Source of the DNA: JACCXG01 sp963750935
GTDB lineage: Bacteria > Acidobacteriota > Vicinamibacteria > Vicinamibacterales > 2-12-FULL-66-21
Length of the DNA stretch: 64,000 nucleotides
NCBI GenBank assembly: GCA_963750935.1
Contig: CAVVSR010000014.1
Coordinates: forward strand, 310,001 to 374,000
Direction: 5' to 3'
How positions within the stretch are numbered: the first letter of the stretch is position 1; the number at the start of each line of letters is the position of its first letter. Under the pieces are notes generated by a model. That model was not told where the DNA came from and made no database searches. It worked only from the letters and a program-made list of their open reading frames with translations. The position numbers and the translations under genes were made by a program. Below are positions 54,064 through 62,523 of the stretch, piece by piece.

Positions 54064-56126
54064 ATGCACAGGCACAACGCTCCAGTTTCATTGGCGGATC
54101 TGTCTGCGGCCGGGGTTCGACTTCGACCGTTCGAAGCGGCGACGATCGTACGCGAGCTGGTGCTGCAAGTCGCCCGTGGTGACGTGGCTGGCGTGCCGTC
54201 GTCACAGGTCATTCGGCTGTCTGGTTCGGGTGTGGTGTCGGTCGAGGGACCGGTTGGCGCCGATGGGCCATCGGTGAAGCGCGCCGCGCAGCTGCTCGAT
54301 TCGCTGTTGCCGCCGATGGATGCGGTCAGCAGCCAGTACCGCGTGCCGGGCGGACTGCGGCTCGTGGTGGCGCGGGGGATGGGCGCGCTCGACCTGCCGC
54401 CGTTCGCCTCGCTCGCAGCCTTTGCCGATGCGCTGTCGCGGTTCGCGGCCACCGATGCCGTGGCGGTGGTGAGCACCCTCGTCGTGACCTCCGGCGACAA
54501 CGTCGCGGCGAAGCAGCCGGTCGCGGCGCCGGTTGAGGACGTCAAGGCGCCGACGGCGCTGGCGCGCGTCGAGCCATTCGTCGCGACGCGGACGGCCGAC
54601 GCGCATGTCGTGCGCAACGAGCTGACGGTGTCGGACATCCGTCGCGCCCGGCGCGCGACCGGCCTCACGCTGACGCAGGTGGCGAGGCGCAGCCGCATTC
54701 CGCTGGCGCTGCTGCGGCAACTCGAGTGGGGCTACCTGTTGAACTGGCCATCGGGGCGCTACGGCCAGACGCAACTGGTTCGCTACGCGCGGTCCGCGGG
54801 CCTCGACGAACAGGTCGTGCTGTCGACCATCACGCCGCTCATCGTCGAAGCCGAGGCACGTCGACGCGCCCTCCTCCCACAGGTCCGGCCGGTCCGGCCG
54901 TCGCCGCCGATCGTCGACGAGCCCGTCGTCGAGGTCGAAGTGCTGCGGGTTCAACCAGTGCTCGATTCACACCTGCGCACGTCGAGGTCGCGAATCGCCG
55001 TGGCGGCGGCCGCGGTCATGGCGATGGCGAGCCTGGTGCTGGTGCCTTCGTTCCGTTCGAATCGAGGCGCCGAGCAGGCCGAGCAGCTGCCGGCGGTCGT
55101 GACGGTTCCCCCGCCGTCGCCGTCAGTGTCGTCGACGCGTGTCAGCTCCGCGCCGCCGTCGGTGAGCGCACCAGTGCCGGCGACCGGCACCGTGCCGGCG
55201 TCATCTCGCCAGCGTCATCTGCGCCAGCGTCACCAACGGCTACGGCGGCGGCGCTCGATCGCGCCCCGGTGCCGGTCGAGACCGCGGGCCGGCAGCCGCG
55301 AGCGGAAGGGGCGGCCGCACCCACAGATGCATCCGACGCTGGCTACAGGCTGGCGGCGGACGGCGTCACCTACTCACCGTCGTTCGGCGCGGTCGGAACG
55401 GCGATGTTCTACCACGCGCCGGCAAGCGAGGGTTCGTCGCTCGTGCGCGCCGACACCGACAGCAGCGGGTCGGTCCTGAAGGTCACGAAGATCGTCGACG
55501 ATGCGGCGAACAACTTCCACGTGAGGCCGTCGCCCGACGGAACGCGGATCGCGTTCGACTCGGATCGCGACGGCACGCGCGGCGTCTACATCGCCGACAG
55601 CGACGGACAAAACGTGCGGCGCGTCAGTCCCGAAGGGTTCGCGTCGGTGCCGAGCTGGTCGCCGGATGGCCGCACCCTTGCCTTCGTCAGGGGCGAAGGG
55701 CCGAACGACAGGGTCTGGAATCTCTGGACGCTGGAGCTGGCGAGCGGTCAACTCCGTCAGATCACCAACCGACGCTACGGGCAGCCGTGGGGCGGGTCGT
55801 GGTTCCCGGACGGCCGGCGCATCGCCTACAGCCACGAGGATCGGCTGATCGTTCACGATCTCCAGACCGGGGAGGAGCGCGTCTTCAAGTCACCGCGCCC
55901 GGGACGCCTGGTTCGAACGCCGGCGGTCGCGCCGGACGGGAAGCGGATCATTTTCCAGGTCTACCGTGATGGCACCTGGCTGCTCGAGCTCGGGGACGAC
56001 TCGATGCGCCGGGTCCTCGAAGACGACACCGCCGAGGAGTACACCTGGTCGCCCGACGGCCGGCGCGTGGCGTATCACAGCCGCAAGGCGGGGGGCTGGG
56101 GGGTGTGGGTCATGGCGCGGCGCTGA
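54064..56126 (+). CDS. HTH-TM-propeller signalling protein with degenerate kinase-like N-terminus, one frameshift
   Basis: About 687 residues after repair. The first 130 ('ATIVRELVLQVARGDVAG', 'SSQVIRLSGSGVVSVEGP') look like a broken kinase C-lobe. An XRE/RodZ-like helix-turn-helix follows near residue 187 ('LTLTQVARRSRIPLALLRQL'), then one TM ('IAVAAAAVMAMASLVLVP', about 313-330), a Ser/Pro/Ala linker and a C-terminal PD40/TolB propeller ('RPSPDGTRIAFDSDRDG', 'SWSPDGRTLAFVRG'). The frame shifts near 55207 (one base missing). The design joins a cytoplasmic HTH to an extracytoplasmic propeller sensor, as RodZ does with its own periplasmic part. Function unknown. Confidence 0.78.
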
Positions 56127-56250
56127 GATGGGTCGCGCTCGTACGTTCCCGAGACACTTCTGATCGTCGGATCTTCGCCTTGCCATGGAAAAGTCACGAA
56201 AACATTAAGTAATTTCGTTACGGTCGAGCTATCACTACTGCCGAGCATGC

Positions 56251-56256
56251 TAAACT
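56251..56256 (+). promoter_or_regulatory. Putative -10 box close to start codon
   Basis: TGC-TAAACT (56248-56256) fits an extended -10. It ends 12 bases before ATG 56269, implying a leader of about six bases and no ribosome-binding site. The upstream gap (56127-56250) is unusually AT-rich for this window. Confidence 0.4.
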
Positions 56257-56268
56257 GCCGTCCATCTG

Positions 56269-57531
56269 ATGCTCAGGCAGACCCTCCCCCTGGCCGTCCT
56301 CGTGGGGACGTTGGCCGTCGGCTGTGCCCGGTCGGAGCCGGCACCTCGGCCGGTGTCCGTGGCGGCGGTCGCGGACGTCCTGCTCAAGGCTGAGACGGCA
56401 GTCATCGAGGCGCGCGTCCCGCGCCACGCCACGCTCGACAGCATCCTGCGCCAGCATCAGCTATCCACTGACCTCGTCAACGCCGCGGTCCGCTCCGCCG
56501 CGTCGGTGTTCAACCCGCGTCAGCTCCGCGCCGACCGGCCGTACCGGCTGGTGCTGTCGTTCGACGGCTTCCTCCGCGAATTCGAGTACGAGATCGACAC
56601 CGATCGCTTCCTGCGCATCATCAGCCGCGACCGCGGCCGGCCCGAGGTCCTCGACGCCGAGGTGCTGCCGTTCGAGAAGGAATCGAACGTGGTGGCGATC
56701 CGCGGCGAGATCGACGCCGAGCATTCGTCGCTGATCGCCGCGATGGGCGAGACCGGCGAGAACATCCAGCTGGCGATGGCACTGGCGGACGTCTTCGGCG
56801 GCCAGATCGACTTCAACAGCGACCTGCAGCCGGGCGACAGCTTCGAAGTGCTGTTCGAGAAGTCGACGCGCGAGGGCGCGTTCGCCGGCTACGGGGCGAT
56901 TCTCGGGGCCACGTTCGTCGCCGACGGCCGACCGCACCACGCGTTCCGCTGGGTCGACCCGGCGACCGGCAAGGCCAGCTACTACGACGAGGAAGGCCGC
57001 TCGCTCAAGCGCTTCTTCCTGGTCTCGCCGCTCAAGTTCGAGCCGCGCATCACCTCGCACTTCTCGCGGCGCCGCCTGCATCCGGTGCACAACACCGTGC
57101 GCGCCCACACCGGGGTCGACTACGGCGCGCCGCACGGCGCGGCGGTCGTCGCTGTCGCGGACGGCACGGTCGTCTCGGCAGGCTGGGCCGGCGGCGGTGG
57201 CAACCAGGTCCGCATCCGCCACCAGGGTGGGATGGAGACCTATTACATGCACCTGTCCGCGTACGGCCCGGGTGTCCGCACCGGCGCGCACGTCGAGCAG
57301 GGGCAGACGGTCGGCCGGGTCGGCGCCACCGGCACCGCGACCGGTCCGCATCTGCACTTCTCGCTGAAGCGCAACAACGCCTTCGTCGATCCGGTCGCCG
57401 AACGCCGCCGGCAGCCTCCCGGCGAGCCGATCCCGGCGGTGCACCTCGACGCCTACCGCGCCGCGCGCGACGCGATGCTCGGTCAGATCGAGACGGCCCT
57501 GGCGGCGGACGCACCGATCCCGAATCCCTAG
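56269..57531 (+). CDS. M23 family metallopeptidase, lipoprotein
   Basis: 420 residues. A lipoprotein leader ends in 'TLAVGCARS' (Cys19). A LysM/OapA-like region (about 45-210, 'LDSILRQHQLSTDLVNAA') precedes the M23 domain, where zinc ligands appear as 'HTGVDYGAP' (H-x3-D) and 'GPHLHFSL' (H-x-H). All are present, so an active peptidoglycan endopeptidase is expected, anchored in the periplasm. The C-terminus runs into an ATCCCGA heptamer array that supplies the stop codon. A -10 box 12 bases before the ATG suggests a near-leaderless message. Confidence 0.9.
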   Translation: MLRQTLPLAVLVGTLAVGCARSEPAPRPVSVAAVADVLLKAETAVIEARVPRHATLDSILRQHQLSTDLVNAAVRSAASVFNPRQLRADRPYRLVLSFDGFLREFEYEIDTDRFLRIISRDRGRPEVLDAEVLPFEKESNVVAIRGEIDAEHSSLIAAMGETGENIQLAMALADVFGGQIDFNSDLQPGDSFEVLFEKSTREGAFAGYGAILGATFVADGRPHHAFRWVDPATGKASYYDEEGRSLKRFFLVSPLKFEPRITSHFSRRRLHPVHNTVRAHTGVDYGAPHGAAVVAVADGTVVSAGWAGGGGNQVRIRHQGGMETYYMHLSAYGPGVRTGAHVEQGQTVGRVGATGTATGPHLHFSLKRNNAFVDPVAERRRQPPGEPIPAVHLDAYRAARDAMLGQIETALAADAPIPNP

Positions 57532-57572
57532 TCCCGCATCCCGAGGCCCGGATCCCGAGTCCCGGATCCCGG
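57517..57572. repeat. ATCCCGA heptamer array over a stop codon
   Basis: Eight contiguous units: atcccga, atcccta, gtcccgc, atcccga, ggcccgg, atcccga, gtcccgg, atcccgg. The M23 peptidase stop TAG (57529-57531) bridges units two and three. No inverted partner arm follows, but GGATCC palindromes occur within. Confidence 0.88.
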
Positions 57573-57619
57573 CTCCGCTTTGCTTTCCCCGCTGCCTTGG
57601 GATAAGCAGTGACGCAGAC

Positions 57620-58784
57620 ATGCGAGCGACGCTCGTCCGTCAGGCGTTTCCGGCAGCGATTGCCGCCTGTCTTGCCGCGGCGACCGCTGCGCAGGAGCCG
57701 GCGCGGCCTCAGGCCCTCCCGTCCGCGCAGTTCCGGGCCGGCATCGACCTGACGCGGGTCGACGTCACCGTGCTCGACAGGCACACGCGTAAGCCCGTCA
57801 CCGGCCTGACCGCCGCGGACTTCGTCGTCACGGTCGATGGCGACGGGCAGCGTCTGGCGACGCTGGCTGAAGTCAACGCTCCCGTGGCCACCGGCGCAGC
57901 CGCGCGTTTCGTGGAGGCAGGACGGGACGTTGCCAGCAATGCCGAAGTGCGGCGCCGCCTCTTCGTCATCGTCATGAACGACGCCGCCGGCGGGAACGAT
58001 CCCTACGATCGACAAACCGGCATCAGGATCGCGGAGCGGTTGATCGATGGACTCGGTCCGGAGGATCAGGCGTCGGTGGTGTTCACTCGGGACAATCGGC
58101 ACGCTCAGGACTTCACCGCCGACCGGATGCTGCTGCGTCGCGCGGTGCGCCGGTTCAGGCCGATCCGGTCGATCGGCGCCTCGCCATTTGGCGTGCTTCA
58201 ACGTGCACAGCGATTCCTCGCCGACATGCCCGGCTACCGTCGAGCGTTGGTCCTCATCTCGCCAGTGGCGACCGACGGCGACGCCGGGGCCGGCCAGGAA
58301 TTCGGGATCAAGGATGCAACCGAGTCCGCGTCCCGCGAGCTGGCCGCGGTTTCGTCGAGCGCCCGCATCAGCCACGTCCCCATCTACTTGTTCAGTACGC
58401 ATGGACTGCACGCGCCGACCGCGCAGGATCTTCGCTGGAGCGGTGGCGTCAACGCCGCTTACGAGATTCACGTCGAGACGCTCAGGACGATCGCCGGCCT
58501 GACCGGCGGCCGCGCCATCGCGGCGAACAACGCGCCCACCGACAACGCGGCGGCCCGCACAACCGGTCACGCTGCTGACCGAGATCGTTGACGGGACTGG
58601 GGCGCTCGTGCAGGCGGTTTCTCGCACTATCAGGGCAGATGCCTTCGTGGACGGGGCTGGCGTGGAGCACCGCGTCGAGCTGCCGCGCGGCTCCCTGGCA
58701 GCCGGCAGCTATCTGCTGCGATTCGTCGCCAGTACCGGCCCGTCGCGGGCGCAGCGAGACGTCCGTTTCGAGATCCTGCCGTAA
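57620..58784 (+). CDS. VWFA-related acidobacterial-type secreted protein, one frameshift
   Basis: About 387 residues after repair: signal peptide (1-24), 'FRAGIDLTRVDVTVLDRHTR' and 'VTGLTAADFVV', the opening of the VWFA-related Acidobacterial domain family, then a VWA-like fold ('RRLFVIVMNDAA', 'RRALVLISPV'). The MIDAS motif is not canonical (DxSxS absent). One extra base near 58565 breaks the frame; the end 'VTLLTEIVDGTGALVQAV' to 'RDVRFEILP' continues in another frame. Function of the family is unknown; its presence supports an acidobacterial source. Confidence 0.8.
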
Positions 58785-58788
58785 CTGA

Positions 58789-58809
58789 CCACCGATCCCC
58801 GATCACGAC
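58789..58809. repeat. Short GATCACC heptamer remnant
   Basis: accgatc, cccgatc, acgac: about three units of the GATCGGT family in inverse orientation, between the VWFA-related gene and DUF1015. No partner arm. Confidence 0.45.
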
Positions 58810-58826
58810 AACAGCCCGCGAAGCAC

Positions 58827-58832
58827 TAAAAT
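58827..58832 (+). promoter_or_regulatory. -10 box placed for a leaderless mRNA
   Basis: TAAAAT ends six bases before ATG 58839, so transcription should begin at or within a base of the start codon. It would drive the DUF1015-serA-serC operon. Confidence 0.5.
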
Positions 58833-58838
58833 AGCGGG

Positions 58839-60062
58839 ATGGCTTTCATCCAACCGTTCCGGGCCTTGCGCCCGACGGCCGGAAGTGCCGCCGCCGTCTC
58901 GTCCGTTCCTTACGACGTCGTCAGCACTGACGAAGCACGCGACCTGGCCGCCGGTAATCCGCTGAGCTTTCTTCACGTCACTCGATCCGAAATCGATCTG
59001 CCGGCGACCGTCGATCCGTACTCGCCGCAGGTGTATGCGAAGGCGCGGCAGAACCTCGCCTCGATTCGCGAGCAGGCGCCGCTGGCGCTCGAGGAGCGGC
59101 CGGCGCTCTATTGCTACCGCCTGCGCATGGGGTCGCACGAGCAGACCGGCATCGCCGGGTGCTTCTCGTTGGACGAATACGAGCGGGACGTTATCAAGAA
59201 GCACGAGCGGACGCGTCGCGACAAGGAAGACGATCGCACCCGTCACATCTCGGAGCTCCGCGCGCAGACCGGGGTCGTGTTTCTCATCTACCGCGGATCG
59301 GCGGGGGTGGACGGCGTGGTGCGCCGCGTGATGTCGGGGGCGCCGCTCTACGATTTCACCGCGCCCGATGGCGTGCACCACACCGTGTGGGCCGCCGGCG
59401 ATCGCGAGACGCGCGAGCTGGTCGAAGCCTTTGCCGGCATTCCCGCGCTCTACATCGCGGACGGACATCACCGCGCCGCCAGCGCCGCGCGTGCCCGGGC
59501 CGAGCTCACGAAACAGCCCGACGGCAACGGGCAGGAGGCGGACACGTTCATCGCCGTGGCGTTTCCCGACAATCAGATGCAGGTACTGCCCTACAACCGC
59601 ACCGTCCGCGATCTCGCGGGACGAACGCCCGAGCAGTTCCTCGGCGCGCTGCGCGAGCAGTTCACCGTCACCGACGGACAGCCGGTGCCGCCGCGTAAGG
59701 GCGTCGTGTCGATGTATCTCGCCGGCCGCTGGTATGCCATCGATCTCAAGGGGGCGGACGCCGAGGACGACACGCACGCGAGCCGTCTCGACGTCGCGCT
59801 GCTGCAGCACAACGTGCTCGAGCAGCTCCTGGGCATCGGCGACGTGCGCAGCGACAAGCGCATCGACTTCGTCGGCGGCGCGCGCGGCACCGCGGCGCTG
59901 GCGCAGGCGGTCGACTCGGGCAAGGCGGCGGTCGCGTTCTCGATGTTCCCGGTGACCGTGGACGACCTGATGGTCGTGTCGGATGCCGGCGGCATCATGC
60001 CGCCGAAATCCACCTGGTTCGAGCCCAAGCTCCGCGACGGCCTCCTCGTGCACCTGATCTGA
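58839..60062 (+). CDS. DUF1015 family protein
   Basis: 407 residues. Opens with the family blocks 'IQPFRALRPT' and 'VPYDVVSTDEARDLAAGNP', contains 'PALYIADGHHRAASAARAR' (conserved GHHR motif) and 'VAFPDNQMQVLPYNRTV'. It is a soluble cytoplasmic protein of ParB/Srx-like fold in part. Biochemical role is not settled. It lies 12 bases before serA, with serC next; this gene order recurs in many phyla and points to serine or phosphoserine metabolism. A TAAAAT box six bases before the ATG suggests the operon is leaderless. Confidence 0.88.
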   Translation: MAFIQPFRALRPTAGSAAAVSSVPYDVVSTDEARDLAAGNPLSFLHVTRSEIDLPATVDPYSPQVYAKARQNLASIREQAPLALEERPALYCYRLRMGSHEQTGIAGCFSLDEYERDVIKKHERTRRDKEDDRTRHISELRAQTGVVFLIYRGSAGVDGVVRRVMSGAPLYDFTAPDGVHHTVWAAGDRETRELVEAFAGIPALYIADGHHRAASAARARAELTKQPDGNGQEADTFIAVAFPDNQMQVLPYNRTVRDLAGRTPEQFLGALREQFTVTDGQPVPPRKGVVSMYLAGRWYAIDLKGADAEDDTHASRLDVALLQHNVLEQLLGIGDVRSDKRIDFVGGARGTAALAQAVDSGKAAVAFSMFPVTVDDLMVVSDAGGIMPPKSTWFEPKLRDGLLVHLI

Positions 60063-60074
60063 TCGAGGACGGGC

Positions 60075-61322
60075 ATGAAGGTTCTAGTCGCCGACAAGTT
60101 CGAAACCAGCGGGATCACCGGCCTGCGGGCCGCCGACTGCGAGGTCATCAGCGATCCCGACCTCAAGGACGACGCGCTCAAGGAGGCGATCGCGCGGACC
60201 CAGGCGGACGTGCTGGTGGTGCGGGGCACGAAGGTCACCGAGCCGATGCTCGACGCCGGACGCCTGTCGCTGATCGTGCGGGCCGGCGCCGGCTACAACA
60301 CGATCGACGTCAAGGCCGCATCGCGCCGCGGCATCTACGTCTCCAACTGCCCGGGGAAGAACGCCATCGCCGTCGCGGAGCTGGCCTTCGCCCTGATTCT
60401 CGCGCTCGACCGGCGCATCCCGGACAACGTCGCCGAGCTGCGCGCCGGCAAGTGGAACAAGAAGGAGTTCTCGAAGGCCGAAGGGCTCTACGGCAAGACG
60501 CTCGGCCTGCTCGGCGTGGGCAACATCGGCCGCGAGATGATCCGCCGGGCCGCGGGGTTCGGCCTCAACGTCGTGATCTGGAGCCGGCGGTTCGACGGCG
60601 AGGCGCGTCCGCTCTCGGATCAGGACGCGCGCGAGCTCGACGTCGAGGCGGCGATGCGCCAGGTGTCGATCGATCTGGTGCCGACGCCGGCCGACGTCGC
60701 GGCGCGCGCCGACATCCTCAGCCTGCATCTCGCGCTCGACCCGGCCACCCGCAACATCGTCGATGCCGGATTGCTCGCGAAGCTGAAGCCGGGCGCGCTG
60801 GTCATCAACACCGCGCGCGGCGAGGTCGTGGACGCGGCGGCGCTGGCGGCGGCGGTCAAGGAGAAGGGCATCCGCGCCGGGCTGGACGTGTTCGCCAACG
60901 AGCCGGCCTCGGTCACCGCCGACTTCAGCGACGCACTTGTCGGGCTGCCCGGCGTCTACGGGACGCATCACATCGGCGCATCGACGAACCAGGCCCAGGA
61001 AGCCATCGCCGACGAGACGGTCCGCATCATCCGCACCTACAAGGAGACGGGCCGGGTCCCGAACGTCGTCAACCTCGCGACGCGCACGCCGGCCACGCAC
61101 ATGCTGGTCGTGCGGCATCGCGATCGTCCGGGCGTCCTGGCCCACGTCTTCACCCACCTGCGCCAGGCCAATCTGAACGTGCAGGAGATGGAGAACATCG
61201 TCTTCGACGGCGCCGAAGCGGCGGTGGCGCGGATCAACCTCGACGCCGAACCGGCCGCCGCGCTCTGCAGCCGCATCAAGGAGAACGCTGACATCCTCGA
61301 CCTGCAGGTGATCACGGTCTAG
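60075..61322 (+). CDS. serA: D-3-phosphoglycerate dehydrogenase
   Basis: First step of serine synthesis: 3-phosphoglycerate plus NAD+ to 3-phosphohydroxypyruvate, in the cytoplasm. In 415 residues, 'NCPGKNAIAVAELAFALIL' precedes the NAD-binding 'GLLGVGNIGREM'. Catalytic Arg is in 'NTARGEVVD', Glu in 'DVFANEP', His in 'GTHHIGAST'. A C-terminal ACT domain ('MLVVRHRDRPGVLAHVF') may bind serine for feedback. GAGGA lies before ATG 60075. It is the middle gene of a DUF1015-serA-serC operon. Confidence 0.95.
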   Translation: MKVLVADKFETSGITGLRAADCEVISDPDLKDDALKEAIARTQADVLVVRGTKVTEPMLDAGRLSLIVRAGAGYNTIDVKAASRRGIYVSNCPGKNAIAVAELAFALILALDRRIPDNVAELRAGKWNKKEFSKAEGLYGKTLGLLGVGNIGREMIRRAAGFGLNVVIWSRRFDGEARPLSDQDARELDVEAAMRQVSIDLVPTPADVAARADILSLHLALDPATRNIVDAGLLAKLKPGALVINTARGEVVDAAALAAAVKEKGIRAGLDVFANEPASVTADFSDALVGLPGVYGTHHIGASTNQAQEAIADETVRIIRTYKETGRVPNVVNLATRTPATHMLVVRHRDRPGVLAHVFTHLRQANLNVQEMENIVFDGAEAAVARINLDAEPAAALCSRIKENADILDLQVITV

Positions 61323-61357
61323 CAATCATTTTTCGCTGTCATCAACGAGGCAATCGC

Positions 61358-62455
61358 ATGGCCACTACGACTCAGACCCGCATCCACAATTTCTCGGCCG
61401 GACCGGCAGTGCTCCCGGTCGAAGTGCTCGAACAGGCGCAGCGCGATCTGCTCGCCCTCCCCGGCGTCGGCATGTCGGTGCTGGAGATCAGCCACCGCTC
61501 GAAGGCGTTCGACGACATCATCGACGGGTGCGAGGCCGATCTGCGGACGCTCGGCAAGATCCCCGACAACTACAAGGTGCTGTTCCTCCAGGGTGGGGCC
61601 AGCCTGCAGTTCTCGATGGTGCCGATGAACCTGATGCCGCCCGGCGGCTCGGCCGACTACGTCGTCACCGGCGTCTGGTCGGACAAGGCGGTCAAGGAAG
61701 CCAAGCGGGTCGGGACGGTCAAGGTCGCCGCGTCGACGCAGGCCGAGAACCACTCGCGCGTGCCGCGGCAGGACGAGCTCACGCTCGACCCGCAGGCCGC
61801 CTACGTCCACGTCACCACCAACAACACGATCTACGGCACCGAGTTCCAGCGCATGCCCGACACCGGCAGCGTGCCGCTCGTCGCCGACGCGTCGTCCGAC
61901 ATCTACAGCCGGCCGATCGACGTCGCCAAGTACGGGTTGATCTACGCGGGCGCCCAGAAGAACCTGGCGCCGGCCGGGCTGACGCTGGTCATCATTCGCG
62001 AGGACCTGCTCGCTCGCACCCCGTCCTCGATCCCGACGATGCTGCAGTATCCGGTGCACGTCGAGAACAAGTCGATGTACAACACGCCGCCGGTGTTCGC
62101 GATCTACGTGATGCGGCTGGTGCTCGGCTGGCTGCTGAAGTCGGGAGGGCTCGAGGCGATCGAGCGTGTCAACACCCGGAAGGCCGACAAGTTGTACGCG
62201 GAGATCGACAGGACCGGGTACTACCGGGGACACGCGGCCAAGGACAGCCGGTCGAGGATGAACATCACCTTCCGGCTTCCCAGCGAGGAGCTCGAGAAGA
62301 AGTTCGTCAAGGAGTCCACCGCGGCCGGCCTGGACGGCCTCAAGGGGCACCGGTCAGTGGGGGGGCTGCGGGCCTCCATCTACAACGCGTTCCCCGAGGC
62401 CGGCGTCGACGCGCTCGTGCAGTTCATGCAGGAATTCGAGCGCAAAAATGGTTGA
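61358..62455 (+). CDS. serC: Phosphoserine aminotransferase
   Basis: Second step of serine synthesis, PLP enzyme of class V fold, 365 residues. 'NFSAGPAVLPVEVLEQAQ' opens the protein; 'LFLQGGASLQFSMVPMNLM' binds the phosphate end; the PLP lysine is in 'YAGAQKNLAPAGLT'. 'HRSVGGLRASIYNAFPEAG' is the standard C-terminal substrate motif. Length is normal. It follows serA by 35 bases. No phosphoserine phosphatase gene (serB) is seen in the window. Confidence 0.95.
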   Translation: MATTTQTRIHNFSAGPAVLPVEVLEQAQRDLLALPGVGMSVLEISHRSKAFDDIIDGCEADLRTLGKIPDNYKVLFLQGGASLQFSMVPMNLMPPGGSADYVVTGVWSDKAVKEAKRVGTVKVAASTQAENHSRVPRQDELTLDPQAAYVHVTTNNTIYGTEFQRMPDTGSVPLVADASSDIYSRPIDVAKYGLIYAGAQKNLAPAGLTLVIIREDLLARTPSSIPTMLQYPVHVENKSMYNTPPVFAIYVMRLVLGWLLKSGGLEAIERVNTRKADKLYAEIDRTGYYRGHAAKDSRSRMNITFRLPSEELEKKFVKESTAAGLDGLKGHRSVGGLRASIYNAFPEAGVDALVQFMQEFERKNG

Positions 62456-62511
62456 TTGCGCACAATTTTCGCCAGTACAGAAGTCTTACATTCGTCCGCC
62501 GGGGGAACTGT

Positions 62512-62517
62512 TAATTT
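62512..62517 (+). promoter_or_regulatory. -10 box placed for a leaderless mRNA
   Basis: TG-T-TAATTT (extended -10) ends six bases before ATG 62524 and there is no ribosome-binding site, so the desaturase message probably begins at its start codon. Confidence 0.5.
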
Positions 62518-62523
62518 GAGTGA

